64,000 bases of DNA. It comes from Ciona intestinalis (lineage: Eukaryota > Chordata > Ascidiacea > Phlebobranchia > Cionidae). The notes beneath the pieces are model-generated. The model searched no databases. It was given only the letters and a program-made list of their open reading frames with translations, and was not told the origin of the DNA. Shown here in pieces: positions 49,494-60,700 of this stretch. The stretch spans positions 706,106 through 770,105 of the forward strand of contig NW_004190420.2 in the NCBI RefSeq assembly GCF_000224145.3, in the 5' to 3' direction. The position numbers and the translations under genes were made by a program. Numbering within the stretch: position 1 is the first letter of the stretch; every line of letters begins with the position of its first letter.

Positions 49494-51041
49494 ATGGATT
49501 TTCCTATTGTTGGAGTAAGTAGAGTTGATGCCAGCTCTAACGTATTTGATGGCATTATATTAGTTACGGATAAAATAGAAAGCATTGGCTCTGAGTTTAA
49601 CTTCATTAAAGATGCTCTCCTGAAGTTGAAAAGCATTGATGATTCTGTTGGAAAGGATGTGGCAATAGGTACAATTGATGGGCCCATGAAACGAGTTATA
49701 TTTTCTCCTACTGGCCCCCTCGATCGTGATTATGATGACGTGAGAAGATTTGGTGATGCAGCAGGAAAGGGAGTGGAAAGGGCTTTGAGCGCTGGGTGCA
49801 AAAAACCTTTACTGGTTACCATAAAGGATAAAAGGTACAAGCAATGTAGTTTTGCCTCAGCAATGGGCGCGTTGCAGAAGCTTTATGTACCTTTAGAAAT
49901 TCGAGAAGCCTTGCCAGAAAAAAAGCAAAAAGTAGAAAAGTTTGGTCTTTGGAGCAAAGAAAATGTGGAATATCTTGTTCAAATGACCAGTGCGTTTGAA
50001 AAAGGAAAAATAGTTTCACGGGATATTGGAGCATCAGATCCGGAAAGAATGGCACCACCTAAAGTGGCTGAATATGTGTTGGAAGCATTTAGAGATACAT
50101 GTGTTAAAGTTACTGTTGAATCTGATTTAAAAGTAATTGAGAAGAATTATCCATGTTTGGCTGCTGTGAATAGATGTGCAAGTGTGATTGACAGACATGG
50201 GGCAAGAGTTGTGCGGTTGTTTTATGAGGGGGAGGGTCCAATTACCAACACTGTGTTTCTGGTTGGAAAGGGTGTTACATATGACACAGGTGGAGCAGAT
50301 GTGAAGGCTGGTGGTAACATGGCGGGCATGCACAGAGACAAATGTGGAGCTGCAACTGTGGCAGGGATTCTTAAGATATTTGCAGAGTTGAAACCAAAGC
50401 ATTTGAAAGTGTGTGGTACCATGTCTATGGTAAGAAATAGTATTGGGGCAAATTGTTACGTTGCAGACGAGATCATTACGTCCCGTGCTGGAGTCAGACT
50501 GCGGATAGGAAACACTGATGCTGAAGGAAGAATGGCAATGGCTGATTGCTTGTGTGAAGCTAAAGAGGAAGCATTGGCAGCGATAAATCCACAGTTATAC
50601 ACTCTTGCTACTCTCACTGGTCATGCAATCTTGGCTGTTGGGCCAAACTACACTCTAGTCATGGACAATGGTCCAGCAAAAGAAGCAAACAACAGCATTA
50701 TGATTCAAATCAAAGGTCATGTGCTGGGTGATCCATGCGAAATGTCAACTATAAGAAGAGAAGATTATGAGTTCCATACTGGAAAGTCAGAGTATGAGGA
50801 TGTGTTGCAAGCTGGTAACAAACCTTCAACACAAACTCCAAGAGGTCATCAAGGTCCGGCAGCGTTCCTTATCATGGCATCTGGGCTTGACAAACATGGG
50901 TTGGATTCCAACAAGCAGCTCAAGTACACACACGTTGACAATGCAGCAGCTGTATTTCCTTTCCCAGGTATACCCGAAGCCAAGGCAACAACAATGTTGG
51001 CTGCAAGGTACATCATGGAAAATCCGCACCATAATTCCTAA
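49494..51041 (+). CDS. M17 leucyl aminopeptidase-like protein
   Basis: A single uninterrupted coding exon of 515 residues. The C-terminal peptidase domain has VGKGVTYDTGGADVKAGG (metal ligands at about Lys259 and Asp264, catalytic Lys271), HRDKCGAA (Asp282) and the family signature NTDAEGR (340-346, ligands Asp342 and Glu344), so all catalytic residues appear present. The sequence is closer to the invertebrate 'putative aminopeptidase' (W07G4.4-like) branch than to classical LAP3, as far as I can judge. It would cleave N-terminal residues from peptides, probably in the cytosol, with two metal ions. It is intronless in the coding part while all neighbours have many introns. A 44-base intron lies in the 5' UTR (49443-49486). 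Confidence 0.93.
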   Translation: MDFPIVGVSRVDASSNVFDGIILVTDKIESIGSEFNFIKDALLKLKSIDDSVGKDVAIGTIDGPMKRVIFSPTGPLDRDYDDVRRFGDAAGKGVERALSAGCKKPLLVTIKDKRYKQCSFASAMGALQKLYVPLEIREALPEKKQKVEKFGLWSKENVEYLVQMTSAFEKGKIVSRDIGASDPERMAPPKVAEYVLEAFRDTCVKVTVESDLKVIEKNYPCLAAVNRCASVIDRHGARVVRLFYEGEGPITNTVFLVGKGVTYDTGGADVKAGGNMAGMHRDKCGAATVAGILKIFAELKPKHLKVCGTMSMVRNSIGANCYVADEIITSRAGVRLRIGNTDAEGRMAMADCLCEAKEEALAAINPQLYTLATLTGHAILAVGPNYTLVMDNGPAKEANNSIMIQIKGHVLGDPCEMSTIRREDYEFHTGKSEYEDVLQAGNKPSTQTPRGHQGPAAFLIMASGLDKHGLDSNKQLKYTHVDNAAAVFPFPGIPEAKATTMLAARYIMENPHHNS

Positions 51042-51700
51042 TTCAGTCAAATTATATAACATATCAAACTTTATTATCATGCCATTTGCCAATCAGATTA
51101 GCCAAGAATAGGTTTAAAGTTGAAACATCACATAGGGTATAGGCCTATACTGTTTTATGTAATTTAAATTGTTAACTGATGTTACTGTTTGTCCTGATTG
51201 AAATTTTGTGTACTTTGATAATTGAGTCACATAAATGTAGTCTATATTTATAATATGTTATATAATTTTGTTTCACTTGTGATGTGTTTTTAACTTTCAA
51301 TTTAATTTCATATTTATAATATTCGTGCCACTATCATTCCATTAAGTTCATTTATTTAATTTGTTTTGGAAAGCCCCTGTAACATGTTGCAAGCTTCCAG
51401 GCTTTGTGTATGAAAATAACTTCATAATAAGATTAATTGCACTGGAATCTATGGATGCCATTTATGTTACATGCAAAGATATATATGGACCATATGGTGA
51501 TTTAGTGATATAAATGTAACATACTATTAATATAAAGGTGAACAACAGCAAAGTAAGCAGTACTTTTACACCTGTGATTGATACTGACTCTGACAGTTAC
51601 AATATCAAATGGCTGGCATAGCTATGTTGAATGACCTGAGACAGTTCTAGATTTCTCAATGACAATTTAGTTTACCGAACTTTCTGCAAAACTTGTAACC
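51042..51700. other. intergenic between M17 gene and BLTP2
   Basis: AT-rich 3' flank of the aminopeptidase gene and upstream region of BLTP2, same strand. No ORF or repeat supported. Confidence 0.5.
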
Positions 51701-54700
51701 ATGGAAACAGATGCAGAATCTATGATGTGGACCTCTGCTTATGTCGTCTTCTCTATCTTCACACTATGGCTTATTTCAAAGTAAGAATATTTAAATATAA
51801 TATATCTAACTTTCTTTTTGCCAGTAAGTTTTTAATATAAAAATATTTTTCGACTTTGATGAACTTTCATGTTCTACTCTATTGGGTAAAAAACTCTCTG
51901 CCTGGTTATTCTAACTATCTGTAGCACAACAAAACTGAAACCTTTTAGTTGATAGCACAATGTAGCTGTTAAATAATAAACCAGATGGTGTGCACGACTG
52001 CACATTGTCATGGCATTGGTCATCTAGTTTTGTTAACCCCTTCTTTTGTAATTAAAGTATAAATAACACTACATACATTATAAAAAAGTATCTCGCACAC
52101 ATTACAAACTCTACCCAAGTTTTTAAAGCTTAAAATATGTATATATGTGCTTTTGTACTAGGTTATTTATCTGGTGGGTCGCAAAAATGATCAAAAACAA
52201 ATTTGAAATTGACGTTGCCGTAAAATCTGTTGGTTTGTTTTCCGCTAAGGACATCTCTATACGCGTCAATCAACTGCAGACAATAGTAAGAATAGCACAT
52301 TTAGTAAAATAGGGGACCCTTCAATTTGTGCATGCCCACTATGTCTGCCATGTCTACTACATCATAGCGGATAAGCACCAATTAAAGGGACCGTTAAAAT
52401 AATGGTATTATTATTGTTATGCCGAAATAATGAATAATGATACAATTAATTTTTACAGGAAATTGATAAAATTGCTCTTCAGCTCAAACTATTAAATCGC
52501 GAAGCCAGGTGAAGGTCCATACCATAGTCATATTTACATCAAGTTAATATTTTCACATTTTTTGTAAACATACAATTTTTTTTCTTTTGAATTTTGCCAC
52601 CATTAATGTTGTTTATGCTTGATTTTAAATACTAAGTTCTAATTTAATCTTAAAAGGTGAAATTCTTAATTAAAAAAACCTTATTTTTTAGGTTATGATC
52701 TTTTAATCCTAATCCTCTAATCATAGTCATGGTAATACTATTGTTCTTTAGTTTGAGTTGTGAATCATTACTGTTCAGTACTAAACATGTTAAGGCAGCT
52801 TCAAAATCTGTAAATAAACAACCTTTCTTGTTTTTTAGCCACACAGTTAATCTACATGTTGGTGAAATTCGGGTTCGTGGTGAAATGAATAAAATCTCGA
52901 CTCCTCTGAGCACATTTGATAACCACACCACTCATGTTAAAACTCACAGAAGGACTGGTTCCTTTGCTCGCAGACAACTTGCTTTTATAAACTTTGTTCA
53001 AAAGTTGTTCAAGGTAGAAGCTTCTTTTGTTGTTTTAATTGGTAAAGCAGCCGTCTGTTTAAAGAATCTACATCTAAAAAGTTTGATTCTTTACTTTTCC
53101 GATCACATTTTTTCGTGCACATAATATAATGTTTTTTGCTCCTTTACAAACTGTAGAGAACATTTATTGGGTAATTATAGTTTTATAAGTTCGCTTTATA
53201 CAGTATGTCTCTGTTAACGTGGATATGTTAAACATCATGGTCCTCAATGCTTTCCTACCCGACTCCCTCCTTCATTTCAACATGAAAGGCATTCGTCTTG
53301 CTTCAGAACAATATTTCTGCATCTCCGACAATGTCACACCTTGTGCTGTATGTGGCAGCTTAAGTGTGGAAAGTATAGATGGTAAAATTCTTAAGAGTCC
53401 AAAAGAGGTTGGTGATATTTTCATGTTGTTCTATTTTTGGTAATATTAATTTTGGAAACATTTGTATATATATGCGTACTTTGTTTTAATTAAACCAAAT
53501 AAATATTTTTGCTTAAATGTTGTGTTGTTCTCCAACAAAACTCCTGTAGTTTAATTAAAACACCCCCACCTTCAATTAATGGCTTACAGTGCTCTTCCAT
53601 AGATCTATACTTGTCAAATATCCATCAGCTCATTAACCAAATGTCCAGGTGTCCCAAATTACCTCATGCATTGCTGAAGTCTCCACTTCACTTCAAATTG
53701 TGATTGCTGCTGAGCAAATTTTCCCAAATCTTGACTTGACTTCTGTAGAAGCCAACTGTTCCAAACTACAAGTTGATATACATGAGGGTGCTCTCATACC
53801 TGGCATCATGCTACCCAAGCTTGTGGTACCAATGCAGGAAGTGGAAGAAACAAAATCTCCTTCTGGTTTGCTAGGTTCGACTTATTTAATATTTTTACTT
53901 TTATATTTTTCATGTTTTTATGTTTGAGTGTTATGGCTAGCAAGATATGTTTTGATGTTGCATTGGTTAAAATCCTGGGTTTTTAGCCAACAAAATGCTA
54001 AATTTGAAATATACAAATATAAAATGAAGAATGCCCAGCCCACAGAATTGAAGTTATGTTTTGGCAACTATTTTTAATATATATAATAATTCTGTTCTGT
54101 AAAGCCAATGTCCTACAGTTCAGTACATCAGAGGCTCTGGATTGCCAGGCACATTCAGTCTATTAAGCAAAAACCTTAAAACTGAATTTAAATATAATGA
54201 AAAATATGAGGAGTAGAACAGTACCATGTCTGTGACCATTTCCATTACATCTCCTATTTAAAACTCGGCAGAAAACCTTGAGTCTGTGATCAACAAAGTT
54301 GTCAGCCATCTTCCAGTTAAGAGTGTGATATCCGTGAAGAATTTTGGACTTGCATTTTACGGAGACGAGACGATGGGAGAAACCACACGAGGAGCTCATG
54401 TCTGCTCCTCAAATATCATCCTGCATCAATATAAAGACGATCATAATCTTGTTCCCGTATTTTATAGCAGACAGGATTTTAATGGATTCAAAGTTCCAAG
54501 TGGTAAGAGCTTGTTTTTCTACAAAATTAAACTAACATTCAAGGTGGAATTTAACAATGAAATCTAATTCAGGTTTGCCATGTCTGGTATTATTGCCTTT
54601 ATAATAGAACAATATTTTGTAAAATGTTTTAATAATCTTTATTTCGTAATATATTCTTGAAACTTTTGATGTAGCAAGACAAATACATAAATCGTCATCA

Positions 54701-57700
54701 TGAGGAATGCTTGTTACCAACTGCTAACCTAATCTGGTTTAATCAGGTTCAGTCCGGTTTCAAGTGGATGACATGACAATGACTGATTATTACAAGCACA
54801 GAGTGGCTGACATGGGCAAGACAGTTGTGGAAACCAAACTAACTTCTAATGGCGTCCTCTCTACTTGTGTGGACTTCACTTCTTGGCATGCTGACTATTT
54901 GCATAAAGTTTGTTATTTTCTAACTTATATTTTTTTACTATAATCGATAGATTTTCTAACTAAGCTTAGTCTTATAAACCATAGTGTATAAAAATGTCCA
55001 ATACAGGAGCAATTAATTGTTATAATGTTTGTGAGTCAAGTAAACTGCAATACATAAGGAACTCGTTAGTAACACAGTAATCGGTAACTTTTGGCTTTGT
55101 TTGCGTTGCAGTGCAAATATAAATAAAAAGTGTATATAGTAATAGTCTCCTATATCTCTTATTAAAAGAAAACTACAAAATAATTGTTACGCTGGACGAG
55201 GGGCGAACTCGTAACGTTAGGCTATAATCTGTTCCTGTCACGCACTTAAACTTCACAGTCACCAATGGCTAAGGAAAAGTGCTTTGTTGGTTACTTCTGG
55301 TTTGTTTATGATCAAGCTTTTGTTATTTGACCGTTGTATTAAACCAGTTAAATAATGTTGGACCAGTTAGTTTATTACGTGCTTACTCATTACACTGCTT
55401 TCTTGTTTGTATACATTTTGTAAACCCTTTTTAAGTAAGTTGTTTTTCTTGTTGTTTTCAATTTAAGATTTTATATTTGTTGTTACAACAAAATACATGA
55501 TTTACAAAATAAAATGCAGCCAATAGATATAAATTCTGTTAACACTTCCATTGGTGGTTTCTAGTACATCACATGCAAACACTTTCATGCAGGAGTCTGT
55601 TGAGTTTTGGAGCATTATTATTCGCAAACTGCAGGATGCACAACGTCAGAAATCTTTTCTCTTAGAAACAGTGAAACATAAAACACCAAGGTAAATTTAT
55701 TCCTATTTCTGGTGTTATTCTAGCCCGCATCCCAATTTCAGGAGGACTTTACCGAAATTGAATAAAAAAGAGTTTTGTAGTTTCGTATACATTTTACAAG
55801 TTCATTGTTACAGCAGATATTGTATGTTTTTCGACAGTTTAATGTTTATATTTTTCAGTCCATCCACACAGAAGCACAGAACAAGAACTATCAGCGCACC
55901 CGACACTCCATTCAAGTTCTCACACCCAGATATATTACAAGGTACACTTGTTGGTACTTCAATATTATTGCACATTAGATTTAAATAAATAGAAGAATTG
56001 ATATATATATTATTTATGTGGGCAACATCCCCAAGAAAAGCTTTTAGCGTTCAAGTTTAATGAGATTAACACAAATTTTCCAACCTGTTGTTTTCCTTTA
56101 AATTATACACAATATCTAGTCCTAGTGCATGTCATTTTTAAAAAAAGCTCTAAATTTCTAAAGGTACAGAAAATAGTCCATTCCAGTCAACTGTACCAAT
56201 CCAACCATTACAAAGCAACAGTTTAACAAGTCTTCTCAACACTATGGACATTAGTATTGTGTTTGAATGCACAATATATGACGCTAGTATAGATGTTATT
56301 ATGACAACTGTAATGGATGGTGAAATACAACAAGATCCACCTGGGTAAAAACTTATAAATGTTATTAATTGGTATTAAATTCCAATAACTAGATGTGGGG
56401 ACTGTTTTGTATTAAATACCAATATCTGTATTGTATATTCTTGCTACATTTTAATTTATTATTAAGTGATTCTAATATTTTAACTTATGTTTTGATATTG
56501 TTATTCTTTTAGATTGCATAACTAAAATAAAAGAACAAACATATATCTCTACAGATTCAGCATTGGAATAGATTCCTTCACTGGAAGCATTGATCAAAGT
56601 CCCAACTCTCGTGATTTAAACTTCATGTCAAAGTTAGACAGATGTTGGTGCATTGTAAGAATTTCTACTTACCCCACTATTTCTCATTTTTAATATTAGT
56701 CAGAAAATATATGAATTTTATCACTAACAAAATTGCAAAAAGAAACCGTAAAATACACCTGAAGGGTATGGTAAAAAGGATTCAAATATACAATGTTATA
56801 ACTATAAGAAAAGACTGTTATTGCTTTTAGGTGAACCAAGATGGGAATGCAATGCAAGTGAGAAACACAGGGGAGAGCATCGCATACACACAAACTCATT
56901 CTCCATACAGGTGATACTAATAGAATTATTTTTTCACAACATACCTCTTCTAGATACCTATCTAAAAAACTTTTGTTTCAGAGTCTCAGTCAGTGTAAAT
57001 TGGGTTATTATTTAACTAATCTAAGCCTAAACACCATGTCGATTGACATAGTATGACCATAGAGCCTCACCCATATATAATAAATGGAAAATTTTAACAA
57101 ATTTAATAATGAATGGAAGTTTTGTAACAAATTTTAATGTTTATTCACAGACAAAACATTCATCAATGGGGGCGTGCATGTAACTTTGACAACCTGCATT
57201 TACATGGTTCAGCTACTTTCAAACCAACATACAGCACAGATGAGGAAGAGTTGGTTTCGGAGATATCGCTTCTTCTCGATGTAAAAGTTATCGGGCTGCA
57301 GGTGGAGTTATCTAAATGTGCAGGGCAAGCTTTGGCAAGTGTTTTGCAAGTTTTAGGCAAAGGCAAAAACTGCCAGGAACCCCATCAGACGAGAACCTTC
57401 TATCGACAGGTATGACTTTAAAAACATAAGGCTTGAAAGATATCAACTTATACTTTGGAAATTTTAATTAGTAAAATCAGCACATGTGTGATGTTTTTTA
57501 TTATTCAGAGTTTTAAAATAAAATTTCTAAAATAATTTTGAGTTTTGACCACTCCCACTATAAACAGTTATGATATTTTAACGTTGTCTGCAGAGCACAG
57601 TTGCAACTCCATATATGGTAGCTGTTGAAGACACCACACCCCCACCACACCCCACCCCTCAACACAGATACAAGTTCACTGTGGCTTGTGTGGAAGCAGA

Positions 57701-60700
57701 ATTATCTAACGTCAATCTATTCATATTATCTTCAGATGAAACTAGATGTGCAGACTGCCTTGTTGTTCGTATTGACCAATTCAAGGTACATAGAGTTTTA
57801 AAACTAGTCAACCCACAAAACAAGGCAATACTTTAACTGGAATTGTTTGCGTTATGCCAATCAATGGTTTAACTGATTCTGTGAAGCTCGTTTTACATTA
57901 CAAAGTTAGGTTTTGGGCTAGATTTTATGTAAGTTATAACAGTAATTCTCTTTTTTTTAAGTAAGGTATTTTATAAAAAGGTTTTGTTACAAGAATGCTT
58001 GGACCATTATTTTTTTTTCGTCAATAAATGTTACGATAAAAGTCAAGAGAGAATTTTATGGTTGAATTTGTTTTACTTTTCCACTTCAGACAGAACTGAG
58101 TGGGGGAAGCTCAGGTAGCATAGATGAGGATGATGCAGGTGTTTGTAGGAACATGACGGTCCTTGGTGTGGCTGTTACTGCTGTCCATAACCCGTACTTC
58201 TCAGCATTTGCATCATATGAAGCTGGGCTCACAGGTCGCATGCCAACCACAAGTGTATCTTCCAGTGTTCGGAAGGAGCAAACACGAGTTGCCGAATACA
58301 GATGTGTGGAAGCTGCGTTTGTCATTCCGAGTTATCTTTCATTCGATGTCTTAGAGGTGGGTGTAGAATGTGATTGTCTGGTTTATGAACTGGTTAATTG
58401 TAAATATATTTTAATGCAATGTTTGGCAACTGTTAGAGCGCCTGGGGTTTGATATGTTACAATATGTATGACTTTATGTGATAATATAGTTGCATTATTA
58501 CTACTATGCAATGCATGACATTGAAACAGTATTTGTTGGCTTAAAAGATACCGGATACCGGGTAGATGTGAAGATGCAGTCACACTGGTATGGAGCCAGT
58601 GTAATGTATGTCCAATAAAGAGTTCCCAGTGTCCTCATTACAATTTTACACCAGCCTGATTGCCTTTCTTGTTGTTTCTCTACTCATGCACAACACTTCA
58701 TAGATCACGTACACCGTCAACTACCGTTCTCTTGATGATGATCCCTCCTCATCTTTACCCTCCATTGATCGAGATGAGAGAGTCCTCCGTCAGCTCTCAG
58801 CATCCCTAAGCTCCGAGGGTGATGTCAAGCTCCACTGGAGTCCAGCTCTTCACGCTCTGGTCCACCATGAGCTCACAGACTTCGCATCGTGTCTTAAACC
58901 TTTTCTGGCAAAGAAACCACCCAAAAAGTTATCCCCAAGCCACAGCAGACCACACATCTACAATGACGGTGACCACCACACTGCACAAACCCAACCACGG
59001 AGGAACAAATCAAGCGTGACAATGTTCGGTGATGCGCGAGCCTCTTCACCAAGGAAGAGCAAACAACCTCTTCAGTTTAATGTAAACATCACTTCATCTG
59101 TACTCCACTTTGATCTCTATGATAAACGAAATGTGGAGATCAGAATCTCTCCATTCAGGTATTAAATAATATAAGTCATTGTAACGCTGTCAGTTTCCCT
59201 CCAACCAAAAGCAAAAACTTTTTTTTCAGACAGTTTTGTCTTTGTGTTCATAACTCATAGCAAGGCTTGTAAAAAGCTATACGCTGCCGATTTCCAATAA
59301 GCTGTCAATTTTCCCTCACATGGGCAAAAAAGTAACAATAATAAGTCTTGTAACAGCAAAAACATTTGAACGTTAAAACCGAAATAAAAATGCAATGTAC
59401 ATTTAAACTTCTAAATACATGTATGTTGTGCAGACTGTACCACTGATAAAAAGGTAGAAACTTTATATACTTCATATAATTTCTTTCCTTCCAGCTGTGA
59501 CCAAATAAACCAAGTGAACAACATTAGTTTTGATAAGTTGTCCATTGTTATGGATGGAAACAAAATATTCCAATTCACAAACAACGTTATTCAGCTCAGC
59601 TCCTATAATGAATTCTGCCAACGCGACAGGTATGCACCAAATAGGTTTCTGTATATTAAGGGGGGAAACTAATATGAGATGGAGTTAATAAGACAATCCT
59701 GGCTTAACTCCTAGCTAGGTCACATGGTATGCCACGTCGTAAGCCCTCACATCTGATATAGAATAGAATATTAAAATACACTTTTTCATTTATGTTTTTA
59801 ACTTTTTGTGTTAAACTATATTGTTTGCAAATGTAAGTTTTTTGGTAACATAACTTTTTGAAAAGTATCCTTTTTTTATTTTTATATCGTTTCCTTGCCG
59901 ACTGACTCTGACAGTGTTTGTTTTTTTATTACTTTCTAAATACAATTTAAAGCCAGAAAATTTCAAACATTTGATGGCGTTTGTGGATTAAATCTTTTAA
60001 TGCTATTGTAATACTTTAACACAACACAAACTACTTTTATTTATTAATCTTTACCTTAGGTATAACCTAGTCATCATAACTTTCTTCATGTTATCTAAAA
60101 CTACAGACAAGGATTCAATGATTTAAAAACCGCCTCAAATCGTGTGTGGTCGTTTAAAATAGGAAGTTGGGTCTGCCATTTCCCTTACAAATATGACTTT
60201 GCTGCAACTTTTGATAAAGCAATCAATGTTTGGAAGTGGGTCAAGGGATTATACAGGAAAAAATCTCATCCATTTAGGTGGGGAAAAGTGTCACAGCAAT
60301 GCCAGTAGTTAAAACGTGTAATTTGACTAATTTCACACTTAAATCTTATGGTAGTTCTATGAATGTCTTTGGTGTTTGCCTAGTATATGGGCTTTGTGAG
60401 ATGAATGCACTTTTTAATGAAATTAACAATTCTTTATTCGTCTTTTTTGGTTACATGCTGTGTTAAGTTTTTTACTGTCTTAAGTTAGAACATTTTATAA
60501 ACAAATAAAGAATTAACATCCACTGTCTTATATCATTTATCTTACTAGTTAACTCTCTGAGGTAATGGGCAAACCTGACTTCTCAATTAATTAAAAAAAC
60601 AACACTTCTCTTGTTTTGTATCATTTGTCTAAAATCTGGTCATATTTATTTCGAGCAGGCAAATGTCAAACTTTGCCCTTTATGCCACATCAGTTTTATT

